DNA of 12,064 nt, taken from assembly GCA_900551235.1 (NCBI GenBank), contig URUU01000054.1, forward strand, positions 1 to 12,064. Direction: 5' to 3'. Position numbers and translations under genes: made by a program. Under the pieces are notes generated by a model. It saw nothing but the letters and a program-made list of their open reading frames with translations, was not told the origin of the DNA and searched no databases. This document shows, one piece after another, positions 5,572-12,064 of the stretch. The stretch comes from an uncultured Lachnospiraceae bacterium (GTDB taxonomy: Bacteria; Bacillota; Clostridia; Lachnospirales; Lachnospiraceae). Positions within the stretch are counted from its first letter, which is position 1. Every line of letters begins with the position of its first letter.

Positions 5572-6513
5572 ATGGGATGGTTGATACTGATCGTAATTCT
5601 TTTGATCGTGCTGATCATTTTACTTTCCAGCGTGAAGATCGTGCCGCAGGCAACCGCAATGGTTGTGGAACGTCTCGGCGGATACCGTGCGACCTGGTCG
5701 GTCGGACTTCATGTGAAAGCACCGTTTATTGACCGTGTTGCCAGGAAAGTTATTTTAAAAGAGCAGGTGGTGGATTTTGCACCGCAGCCGGTTATCACAA
5801 AGGATAACGTAACAATGCGGATCGATACGGTTGTATTTTTCCAGATCACAGATCCGAAGCTGTTTGCATACGGCGTGGAAAATCCGATCATGGCAATCGA
5901 AAATCTGACTGCAACGACACTGCGAAATATCATCGGTGATCTGGAGCTGGATCAGACCCTGACATCCAGAGAGACGATCAACACAAAAATGCGAGCATCG
6001 CTTGATATTGCCACCGATCCATGGGGTATCAAAGTCAACCGTGTGGAGCTGAAAAATATCATTCCGCCGGCTGCAATCCAGGATGCGATGGAGAAGCAGA
6101 TGAAAGCAGAGCGTGAGCGAAGAGAAGCGATCCTGCGTGCAGAAGGTGAGAAAAAATCCACCGTGCTTGTGGCAGAAGGTAAAAAAGAATCGGCAATCCT
6201 GGATGCAGAGGCAGAAAAGACCGCAGCGATCCTGCGTGCAGAAGCACAGAAGGAAAAGATGATCCGCGAAGCCGAAGGTCAGGCGGAAGCGATCCTGAAA
6301 GTACAGAAAGCAAATGCAGACGGTCTGCGTTTCTTAAAAGAAGCAGGAGCAGATGAAACGGTTCTGGCACTGAAGAGCTTTGAAGCACTGACCAAAGTGG
6401 CAGACGGCAAAGCAACCAAGATCATCATACCATCAGAACTGCAGAATGTTGCCGGCACACTGACGGCACTTGCAGAAACTGTAAAAAAAGATAAACCTGA
6501 AGATGTCGATTGA
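5572..6513 (+). CDS. SPFH/band-7 (slipin, QmcA-like) membrane protein
   Basis: A 313-residue protein with one N-terminal membrane helix (about 3-20). An SPFH domain follows (about 21-190; VKIVPQATAMVVERLGGYRATWSVGLHVKAPF at its start, ATTLRNIIGDLELDQTLTSR further in). Then comes a long Ala/Glu/Lys coiled coil (about 170-250) made of repeated AEGEKK- and AEAEK-type units. Family members form large ring- or cage-shaped oligomers on the membrane and organise lipid domains or membrane proteases. AAAGGAGG at 5556-5563 sets the start. It follows fruR by 67 nt with no visible terminator, so some readthrough is likely. The usual NfeD-type partner is not adjacent. The exact function is unknown. Confidence 0.88.
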   Translation: MGWLILIVILLIVLIILLSSVKIVPQATAMVVERLGGYRATWSVGLHVKAPFIDRVARKVILKEQVVDFAPQPVITKDNVTMRIDTVVFFQITDPKLFAYGVENPIMAIENLTATTLRNIIGDLELDQTLTSRETINTKMRASLDIATDPWGIKVNRVELKNIIPPAAIQDAMEKQMKAERERREAILRAEGEKKSTVLVAEGKKESAILDAEAEKTAAILRAEAQKEKMIREAEGQAEAILKVQKANADGLRFLKEAGADETVLALKSFEALTKVADGKATKIIIPSELQNVAGTLTALAETVKKDKPEDVD

Positions 6514-6575
6514 GAGAGTATGGAACAAGGAACGGTTAGTGTGACATTTTTGATAACGATATGGAGGATAAAACA

Positions 6576-7565
6576 ATGGATTTAAAAGGACGCGATTTTC
6601 TGACTTTAAAAGATTTCACGGCAGAGGAGATCATTTATCTGGTCGATCTGGCAGCAGAACTGAAAGAGAAAAAGAAAAAAGGAATCCCGGTTGATACGTT
6701 AAGAGGAAAAAACGTGGCCCTGATCTTTGAAAAAACAAGTACCAGAACACGCTGTGCATTTGAAGTGGCAGCACATGACCTTGGCATGGGAACGACTTAT
6801 CTGGATCCTTCCGGTTCCCAGATCGGCAAAAAAGAAAGCATCCGCGACACAGCACGCGTACTGGGCAGAATGTTCGAAGGTATCGAGTATCGCGGATTCG
6901 GACAGGAAATTGTGGAAGAACTGGCAAAATATGCAGGTGTTCCGGTATGGAATGGCCTGACAAACGAATACCACCCAACACAGATGCTGGCTGATATGCT
7001 GACGATCCGCGAACATCTCGGACATCTCAAAGGCGTAAAACTGGTATACATGGGTGATGCACGTTACAACATGGGGAACTCTTTGATGATCGCATGTGCA
7101 AAACTCGGTATGCATTTCGTAGCATGTGCACCGGAAAAATATTTCCCGAATGCAGCACTGGTTGAGGAATGCCAGGGTTATGCAAAAGAGAGCGGCGGAA
7201 GCATCACATTGACAGAAGACGTCAAGGCCGGAACCAAAGCTGCAGATGTTATCTACACCGATGTATGGGTTTCCATGGGTGAGCCGGAGGAAGTCTGGGA
7301 AGAGCGTATCCGTGAATTAACCCCATATAAAGTAACAAAAGAAGTGATGGAAAACGCAGGAGAGAAAGCTGTTTTCCTGCACTGCCTGCCGGCATTCCAT
7401 GACTGGGAGACAAAGATCGGAAAAGAAATGGGCGAACGTTTCAACCTCAAAGAAATGGAAGTTACCGATGAGGTATTTGAGTATGAACAGTCTGTTGTAT
7501 TTGACGAGGCAGAAAACAGAATGCACACCATAAAAGCAGTTATGGCGGCAACACTTGGAGCATAA
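6576..7565 (+). CDS. argF: Ornithine carbamoyltransferase
   Basis: A 329-residue enzyme joining carbamoyl phosphate and ornithine to give citrulline in arginine synthesis. The carbamoyl-phosphate motif STRTR is at 55-59, HPTQ at 133-136, the ornithine-loop SMG at 233-235, and HCLPAFHD at 269-276 with catalytic Cys270. The start is ATG 6576, served by GGAGG at 6563-6567; an in-frame ATG at 6561 overlaps that ribosome site and is rejected. Other arginine genes are absent here, so the gene is detached from any arg or arc operon. The catabolic name arcB cannot be excluded from sequence, but no arcA or arcC neighbour supports it. I see no clear ArgR box. Confidence 0.94.
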   Translation: MDLKGRDFLTLKDFTAEEIIYLVDLAAELKEKKKKGIPVDTLRGKNVALIFEKTSTRTRCAFEVAAHDLGMGTTYLDPSGSQIGKKESIRDTARVLGRMFEGIEYRGFGQEIVEELAKYAGVPVWNGLTNEYHPTQMLADMLTIREHLGHLKGVKLVYMGDARYNMGNSLMIACAKLGMHFVACAPEKYFPNAALVEECQGYAKESGGSITLTEDVKAGTKAADVIYTDVWVSMGEPEEVWEERIRELTPYKVTKEVMENAGEKAVFLHCLPAFHDWETKIGKEMGERFNLKEMEVTDEVFEYEQSVVFDEAENRMHTIKAVMAATLGA

Positions 7566-7570
7566 AATTT

Positions 7571-7840
7571 ATGTCAAGAGAAGAAGAAAAATGGATCAAA
7601 CGGCTGGAGATCTTAGGTGCCTCCGCTGCTGTGATCGTGATCGTATCCGCAGTCGGAATCTTTTTGCTGGATGGTATTGCCATGCAGATGATGGCACTGG
7701 CTGTCGGATGCGGAATCATAGTCAATGCAGTACTTATGGTGCTTTGCTATTATAAAAAGAAGACCATACCAAGTATTTTTTTCATGATTTTTACATTGCT
7801 TCTCATAGCGACATTTATTATGCAGATCATGTCGATGTAA
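7571..7840 (+). CDS. Small three-helix membrane protein of unknown function
   Basis: An 89-residue protein with a charged start (MSREEEKWIKR) and three hydrophobic helices at about 14-33, 37-60 and 66-87. A YYKKK loop separates helices 2 and 3. The positive-inside rule puts the N-terminus inside and the C-terminus outside. It starts 5 nt after the ornithine carbamoyltransferase stop, with GGAG (7557-7560) inside that gene's end, so the two are probably translated from one mRNA. I recognise no family. The clean spacing, ribosome site and coherent topology make it a likely real gene. Confidence 0.75.
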   Translation: MSREEEKWIKRLEILGASAAVIVIVSAVGIFLLDGIAMQMMALAVGCGIIVNAVLMVLCYYKKKTIPSIFFMIFTLLLIATFIMQIMSM

Positions 7841-7894
7841 AGATGCCGGAAGTGTGGGAGTACGAAGTACGGAACAATCCGCAGGGCATCTTTT
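7841..7894 (+). repeat. Second copy of the hairpin repeat, terminator-like
   Basis: An outer stem AGATGCC/GGCATCT (7841-7847, 7885-7891) encloses GTAC-GAA-GTAC (7860-7870), and TTTT follows at 7891-7894. Bases 7848-7890 match 63-104 closely: the stretch ACGGAACAATCCG is identical, and the GAA-loop hairpin is kept although its stem changes from GTGC/GCAC to GTAC/GTAC. It lies directly after the small membrane gene and could end that transcript, though the U-tract is short. Confidence 0.55.
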
Positions 7895-7920
7895 GACTTT
7901 AACATCATTGGAAGTATGAA
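7893..7920 (+). promoter_or_regulatory. Possible birA promoter
   Basis: TTGACT (7893-7898) and TATGAA (7915-7920) stand 16 nt apart. That is 5 of 6 and 4 of 6 consensus matches. It starts at the T-run of the preceding hairpin. A biotin-operator palindrome of the TTGTTAAC type is not visible. Confidence 0.4.
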
Positions 7921-7951
7921 GATACAAAGCAGTTTTGAACAGAGGTAAAAA

Positions 7952-8932
7952 ATGAAGAGTAAAATACTGAATCGTCTGCGTGGTGCAGAAGAATTTGTTT
8001 CCGGACAGCAGCTCTGTGAAGAATTCGGGGTATCCAGAACGGCAGTATGGAAAGCAATCAATCAGCTCAAAGAAGAAGGCTATGAGATCGAGGCGGTACA
8101 CAATAAAGGGTATCGCCTTTTAGGATGTCCGGATATTATTTCAGCAGAAGAAGTAAAAAGCAGACTGCATACGACATGGGCGGGCTGTGAAGTGAACTAT
8201 TTTAATACACTTGATTCCACCAATATCTGTGCAAAAAGAATGGCGGAAGAAGGGGCATTAAACGGAACACTGGTGATTGCAGATGAACAGACAGCAGGCC
8301 GTGGAAGATGCGGGAGAGCCTGGAAGACACCAAAAGGCACGGCAATCGCCATGACACTGCTGATGCGTCCCAATCTCCGCCCGGAAAAAGCAAGCATGCT
8401 GACTCTGGTCATGGGTATGGCAGTGACAAAAGCAGTCAACGAACTTTATGGCCTGAACTGCCAGATCAAGTGGCCAAATGATGTGGTCTGGGAAGGCAAA
8501 AAAATCTGCGGTATCCTGGTAGAAATGAGTGCTGAGATGAATGCGATCCATTATCTGGTGATCGGATGTGGTATCAATGCAAATGTGACAGAGTTTCCGG
8601 AAGAACTGAAAGAAAAAGCCATTTCCCTGCGAATGATCACAGGTCATGAAGTGGACCGTGCACAGATCATACAGAGATCTCTGGAATGGCTGGAAGAATA
8701 CTATCAAAAATTTGAGGAGACGAACGATATGTCCGGGCTGATGGAAGAATATAATCAGATGCTGGTCAATATCGGAAACAAAGTCTGCGTTCTGGATCCG
8801 TGCGGCGAGTACCGCGGCATGGCACTTGGCATCAACGATGCCGGAGAGCTGCGGGTAGAAAAAGAAGATGGAACGATTGAAAATGTCTATGCCGGCGAAG
8901 TATCTGTGCGTGGCGTGTATGGGTATATTTAA
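7952..8932 (+). CDS. birA: Biotin-[acetyl-CoA-carboxylase] ligase / biotin repressor
   Basis: A 326-residue bifunctional BirA. Residues 1-57 form a winged helix (QQLCEEFGVSRTAVWKAINQLKEEGYEIEAVHNKGYRLL). Residues about 80-265 form the ligase, with the biotinyl-AMP loop GRGRCGR (116-122), KWPND (173-177), Lys183 in GKKICGILVE and GCGIN. Residues about 272-326 are the SH3-like C-terminal domain. It activates biotin with ATP and attaches it to carboxylase carrier domains. The DNA-binding domain implies that it also represses biotin genes elsewhere, since none lie in this window. AGAGGT at 7941-7946 precedes the ATG. The 16-nt gap to the next gene suggests one operon with dusB. Confidence 0.95.
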   Translation: MKSKILNRLRGAEEFVSGQQLCEEFGVSRTAVWKAINQLKEEGYEIEAVHNKGYRLLGCPDIISAEEVKSRLHTTWAGCEVNYFNTLDSTNICAKRMAEEGALNGTLVIADEQTAGRGRCGRAWKTPKGTAIAMTLLMRPNLRPEKASMLTLVMGMAVTKAVNELYGLNCQIKWPNDVVWEGKKICGILVEMSAEMNAIHYLVIGCGINANVTEFPEELKEKAISLRMITGHEVDRAQIIQRSLEWLEEYYQKFEETNDMSGLMEEYNQMLVNIGNKVCVLDPCGEYRGMALGINDAGELRVEKEDGTIENVYAGEVSVRGVYGYI

Positions 8933-8948
8933 AGAAAGGAACAACATC

Positions 8949-9299
8949 ATGAAAAAAGCAAACGAGACAGTCGTTCTGTGCGGAGCGAGTGCCTATGAAG
9001 AAAAATATTATCTGAATCCGCAATTTTCCAAACTGCCGGAGCATATCCGTCAGGAACTGCAGATCATGTGTGTACTGTATACGCAGAAAGTGGGCGGAAT
9101 CCTGATGCTGGAATTTACACCGGAAGGTCATCTGGAATTTAAAACCGAAGCGAAAGAAAACGACTTCTTTTATGATGAGATCGGAAGCGTATTGGAGATA
9201 AAAAAACTTCAGAGTGAAAAAAGAGAACTGATGGAAGCACTGGAAATGTTTTATCGCGTAGTATTTTTGGGTGAGGAATTCGATTACGATGAAGCTTAA
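8949..9299 (+). CDS. Uncharacterised small cytosolic protein between birA and dusB
   Basis: A 116-residue protein with no signal peptide or membrane helix. It opens MKKANETVVLCGASAYEEKYY, has a likely mixed alpha/beta core (VLYTQKVGGILMLEFTPEGHLEF) and ends in a helix and acidic tail (LQSEKRELMEALEMFYRVVFLGEEFDYDEA). The start is ATG 8949, with AAAGGA just upstream; a longer frame back to 8868 would lie inside birA. Its last 11 nt overlap dusB, implying translational coupling. It resembles small proteins found at this place in Lachnospiraceae, possibly the family named DUF6145; that name is from memory and unverified. Function unknown. Confidence 0.8.
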   Translation: MKKANETVVLCGASAYEEKYYLNPQFSKLPEHIRQELQIMCVLYTQKVGGILMLEFTPEGHLEFKTEAKENDFFYDEIGSVLEIKKLQSEKRELMEALEMFYRVVFLGEEFDYDEA

Positions 9300-10248
9300 G
9301 ATAGGAAATGTGGAAATTGCCAATCCGTGTGTACTGGCGCCGATGGCGGGTGTTACCGATCTGCCGTTTCGGCTGCTCTGTAAAGAGCAGGGTGTTGGGC
9401 TTCTGAGTATGGAAATGGTCAGTGCGAAAGCGATTTCCTTTCATAATAAAAATACGCTGGATCTGATGCAGATTGCAGAAGGAGAGAATCCCATCGCTTT
9501 GCAGATCTTTGGCTCAGATCCGGAGATTATGGCGCAGTCTGCCGCCGAGATCGAAGAGCGTCCGTTTGATATCCTGGATATCAATATGGGGTGCCCGGTT
9601 CCCAAAGTAGTCAATAACGGCGAAGGTTCCGCACTGATGAAAAATCCAAAACTGGCAGGTGAGATCGTAGAAAAGGTCTCACGTGCAGTGAAAAAACCGG
9701 TGACGGTCAAGATCCGCAAAGGATTTCAGGAGTCCAGTGTCAATGCTGTTGAGATGGCAAAGATTCTTGAGGCATCCGGGGCAGCGGCGATCGCCGTACA
9801 TGGAAGAACGAGAGAACAGTATTATTCCGGAGAGGCAGACTGGGACATTATACGTCAGGTCAAAGAAGCTGTCTGCGTTCCGGTGATCGGAAACGGAGAT
9901 ATCACCTGTGCAGAAGATGCCGCACGTATGATGGAGCAGACAGGATGTGACGCTGTGATGATCGGAAGAGCTTCCCGCGGAAACCCATGGATCTTCCGTC
10001 AGGTGGGCGAATATCTGGAAAATGGAAAAATCATTGAGCCGCCGGCCATTGCAGAAGTCAAAAAAATGATGCTGCGCCATGCAAAACTGCAGATGGAATA
10101 TCGGGGAGAATACACAGGAATCCGTGAGATGCGGAAACACGTCGCATGGTATACGGCAGGATTTCCACATTCTGCAAAACTGAGAAAAAGAGTCAATGAA
10201 GTCGAATCCATGGAAGCACTGGAAGAACTGCTGCAAAGCTGGGAGTAA
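9289..10248 (+). CDS. dusB: tRNA-dihydrouridine synthase B
   Basis: A 319-residue FMN enzyme that reduces uridine to dihydrouridine in tRNA. The TIM-barrel signatures are APMAGVTDLPFR (17-28), EMVSAKAI and DINMGCPVPKVVNNGEGSALM with catalytic Cys102. Further along come PVTVKIRKGF, AVHGRTREQYYSGEADW, PVIGNGDI and IGRASRGNPWIF for FMN phosphate. A C-terminal helical tRNA-binding domain covers about 240-319. The NMGCPV motif fits the DusB subfamily. The start is ATG 9289, 11 nt after GAGGA (9273-9277) and inside the end of the preceding gene. In many Clostridia dusB is followed by greA and lysS; here a hairpin and convergent genes follow. Confidence 0.93.
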   Translation: MKLKIGNVEIANPCVLAPMAGVTDLPFRLLCKEQGVGLLSMEMVSAKAISFHNKNTLDLMQIAEGENPIALQIFGSDPEIMAQSAAEIEERPFDILDINMGCPVPKVVNNGEGSALMKNPKLAGEIVEKVSRAVKKPVTVKIRKGFQESSVNAVEMAKILEASGAAAIAVHGRTREQYYSGEADWDIIRQVKEAVCVPVIGNGDITCAEDAARMMEQTGCDAVMIGRASRGNPWIFRQVGEYLENGKIIEPPAIAEVKKMMLRHAKLQMEYRGEYTGIREMRKHVAWYTAGFPHSAKLRKRVNEVESMEALEELLQSWE

Positions 10249-10283
10249 TATAAGAAAATTTACAAAAGTACAAAACACTAACA

Positions 10284-10315
10284 ATGGGGAGGTTCCCCTC
10301 CCCATAAAAATTTTT
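10284..10315. terminator. Intrinsic terminator between dusB and the redox operon
   Basis: ATGGGGAGG (10284-10292) and CCTCCCCAT (10297-10305) pair perfectly around TTCC. On the + strand the stem is followed by AAAAATTTTTCTT, so it should end the birA-dusB transcript. It could also serve the converging transcript, although its minus-strand tail (TGTTAGTGTTTTG) is only moderately U-rich. Confidence 0.75.
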
Positions 10316-10388
10316 CTTAAAACTTGTATAAAAAATTTGACAAACCCTGTTTTGCAGCCTCATTTAACATACAGCTTCAGTAAATGAA

Positions 10389-11333
10389 TTATTTCTGATC
10401 AAGTGCGGACTGAATTTGTTTCATTAATTGATCGTAGTTTGATGGATCATCGATTCCGCCCATGAAAGGTTCGCCAATGATATTTCCGTCTTTATCTACG
10501 AGAACTGTTGTCGGGAATGCCATAATGTTTCCAATATAGTTCCCAACTGCTGAATTGGAATCAAAAGTCAGGTTTTTGTAGGAAGCACCTTTGGTTTTCA
10601 GGATTTCTTTCGCTTCTTTGATTCCCTCCTGATTATCATCTAATGTATCTGTGTTGATACCAACAACTTCGCCGCCCATTTCCTTAAGTTTATCATTTAA
10701 TTCATTCAGTTTAGAAAGTTCTTCAACGCAAGGTTTGCATCCGCTGAACCAGAAGTTTACAACCGTAACTTTATTTTGGGCGAACAGGCTTTCATCTACA
10801 TCGTTACCATCCAGGTCTTTTCCTTTGAACCCGTGGAACACACCTGTAGAGTCAACTGAGCTGGAGGAACTGCTGCCGGAAGAATCAGATGCGGCAATTT
10901 CTTTTTCAAGTTTCATAATTTCTTCTTCAATGCCTCGAATCGTTTCAATGTCTTTACTCAGAGTAGCATGTTCTTCTTCGGAGAAAGAATCTTTGTTTGC
11001 TTCTATTGTATTTGCAAGAAAGTTCGCATAATTTTTATCCATACTACCATCGTCAATGTTCTTGCTCATAAAACCAAATACTTTGTCCCATACATTTTTG
11101 TGATCTGCAAAGATCTGGTTTTCCTGTTGGTAAAGATCATTCAGCTTTTCATTCGGATCAACCGAACTGCTTGAAGCTGTTGCGGAAGTATCTTCCTGTT
11201 TTGAGCTTTCAGTTGTTGCAGAACCAGATGAAGTTCCGCAGCCTGTGAATGAAAAAAGAATGGAAATGGCAAGAGATGCCGCGATTGCTTTTTTTAATTT
11301 CATTGATTTTGCTCTGCTTGTTTTGTTTTTCAT
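10389..11333 (-). CDS. Lipoprotein with TlpA/ResA-type thioredoxin domain
   Basis: A 314-residue exported protein. A basic start and hydrophobic stretch lead to lipobox FTGC with Cys32, so it should be lipid-anchored outside the membrane. A Ser/Thr-rich linker (33-58), a charged, probably helical domain (about 60-147) and a second Ser-rich linker (148-163) follow. The thioredoxin-like domain (about 164-314) has active site WFSGCKPC (Cys199, Cys202) and cis-Pro274 in AFPTT. TlpA/ResA proteins reduce disulfides outside the membrane using electrons passed across it. The start has AAAGGAGAG at 11342-11350. It lies 42 nt after the polyferredoxin gene in the same operon. The middle domain is not recognised. 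Confidence 0.85.
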   Translation of the reverse strand: MKNKTSRAKSMKLKKAIAASLAISILFSFTGCGTSSGSATTESSKQEDTSATASSSSVDPNEKLNDLYQQENQIFADHKNVWDKVFGFMSKNIDDGSMDKNYANFLANTIEANKDSFSEEEHATLSKDIETIRGIEEEIMKLEKEIAASDSSGSSSSSSVDSTGVFHGFKGKDLDGNDVDESLFAQNKVTVVNFWFSGCKPCVEELSKLNELNDKLKEMGGEVVGINTDTLDDNQEGIKEAKEILKTKGASYKNLTFDSNSAVGNYIGNIMAFPTTVLVDKDGNIIGEPFMGGIDDPSNYDQLMKQIQSALDQK

Positions 11334-11375
11334 GATTTTTACTCTCCTTTTGAATATTATTTGATTTATTTTAGC

Positions 11376-12064
11376 TTATTTATTGCCGGCCTGTTTCTTG
11401 TCTGAAAATCCGTAATGATAGCAGATTGCATTTGTCGGACAGACTTTCATACATGCTCCACATCGGATACATTCCGGGTGATTTGGTGTGTCTGTTACAT
11501 TTACATCCATTTTGCAGGCATGACTGCATTTTTGACAGTTGACACATTTTTCAGAATCTACCCTGATCTTAAGAAATGATATTTTGTTAAACAGCGAGTA
11601 GACAGCACCAAGTGGGCAGATCCACTTACAGAATGGACGGTAAAACAAAATGCTTAAGATGATTACAAGTACAAGGATCGTAAACTTAAACGTAAATAAA
11701 TGTCCGAGTGCTGCACGGATTCCTGAATTAGCAAGTGAAAGTGGAATTGCGCCTTCAAGTACGCCTTGTGGGCATATGTACTTGCAGAAGAACGGATCGC
11801 CCATACCCAGCGAATTAGTTACAAGTGCCGGAAGCAGTATAACAAAGACGACCAGAACTGCGTATTTCAGATAGCGCAGAGGTTTTAGTTTTGCAGTAGA
11901 TAGTTTCTTGCCTGGAATTTTATGCAGCAGATCCTGAAACCATCCAAACGGACAGAGAAAACCGCAGATAAAACGTCCTAACAGAACTCCAAGCAAGATA
12001 AAGAATCCTGTGATGTAGTAGGTGAACTTGAATTTTGATGAACCGACTACAGCCTGGAAAGCTC
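11376..12064 (-). CDS. NapH-like membrane polyferredoxin (5' end outside window)
   Basis: 228 C-terminal residues are visible; the frame stays open to the window edge, so the true start lies outside. The visible part has about three membrane segments. Each ends in or precedes a CxxxCP motif: CGFLCP (33-38), CKYICP (93-98) and CKWICP (145-150), numbered from the first visible residue. Two CxxCxxCxxxC clusters follow at 173-183 and 198-208, each able to hold a [4Fe-4S] centre. This is the pattern of the NapH/YccM polyferredoxin family, which move electrons at the inner face of the membrane. The CxxxCP residues may carry redox chemistry. Being 42 nt upstream of a TlpA-like lipoprotein gene, it may supply that protein with reductant. 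The electron donor is unknown. Confidence 0.85.
   Translation of the reverse strand, partial: AFQAVVGSSKFKFTYYITGFFILLGVLLGRFICGFLCPFGWFQDLLHKIPGKKLSTAKLKPLRYLKYAVLVVFVILLPALVTNSLGMGDPFFCKYICPQGVLEGAIPLSLANSGIRAALGHLFTFKFTILVLVIILSILFYRPFCKWICPLGAVYSLFNKISFLKIRVDSEKCVNCQKCSHACKMDVNVTDTPNHPECIRCGACMKVCPTNAICYHYGFSDKKQAGNK

Noticed and set aside
6514..6575. ArgR-type operator before ornithine carbamoyltransferase
   Set aside because: The 62-nt gap holds only a vague TGTGACATTTTTGATAA stretch that does not form the expected AT-rich palindrome.
10338..10343. Perfect TTGACA on the + strand in the dusB/lipoprotein gap
   Set aside because: No acceptable -10 lies at 16-18 nt, and transcription would run antisense into the lipoprotein gene.
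10322..10356. Possible minus-strand terminator, CAAA/TTTG stem followed by a T-run, after the lipoprotein gene
   Set aside because: The stem is only four mostly A-T pairs and too weak to call; the 10284-10305 hairpin is a better candidate.

Overview
The window looks like chromosomal DNA of a low-to-mid GC anaerobic Firmicute, most likely a gut Lachnospiraceae (Clostridia). This rests on the rpsF-ssb-rpsR operon with strong AAGGAGG ribosome sites, a zinc-type (CxxC/CxxH) ribosomal protein S18, an IIABC fructose permease with DeoR-type regulator, the birA-dusB neighbourhood and a ferredoxin-type membrane protein. I see no phage, IS element, CRISPR array, tRNA or rRNA gene. The species cannot be fixed from the sequence alone.

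Layout. Positions 1-130 hold a composite of three hairpins, part of which recurs near 7850. A promoter (167-195) and a structured leader (about 201-259) precede rpsF-ssb-rpsR (297-1334, +), which ends at a textbook terminator. A 332-bp gap (1335-1666) then holds a second structured repeat-like block and the promoter/operator region of the fructose operon. That operon is fruK (1667-2569), a 103-nt structured spacer and fruA (2673-4583), closed by a strong terminator. fruR (4749-5504) follows with its own -10 box.

Downstream on the + strand come an orphan slipin/SPFH membrane protein (5572-6513), ornithine carbamoyltransferase (6576-7565) and an 89-aa three-helix membrane protein (7571-7840). 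Next are a hairpin repeat, then birA (7952-8932), a small uncharacterised cytosolic protein (8949-9299) and dusB (9289-10248). A GC-rich hairpin at 10284-10305 separates these from two convergent minus-strand genes. These are a Ser-rich lipoprotein with a TlpA/ResA-type thioredoxin domain (10389-11333) and, upstream in the same transcript, a NapH-like polyferredoxin membrane protein that runs off the window edge (11376-12064).

How the genes work together. FruA imports and phosphorylates fructose to fructose-1-phosphate, FruK makes fructose-1,6-bisphosphate, and FruR probably represses the operon through a perfect 19-bp palindrome centred on the fruK -10 box. S6 and S18 probably feed back on their own mRNA. 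BirA attaches biotin to carboxylases and may act as a repressor; DusB makes dihydrouridine in tRNA. The polyferredoxin plus the TlpA-like lipoprotein suggest an electron route from cytoplasmic carriers to thiols outside the membrane; this is inference and is the most interesting accessory module here. Most of the window is ordinary core genome, and I found no convincing wholly new system.
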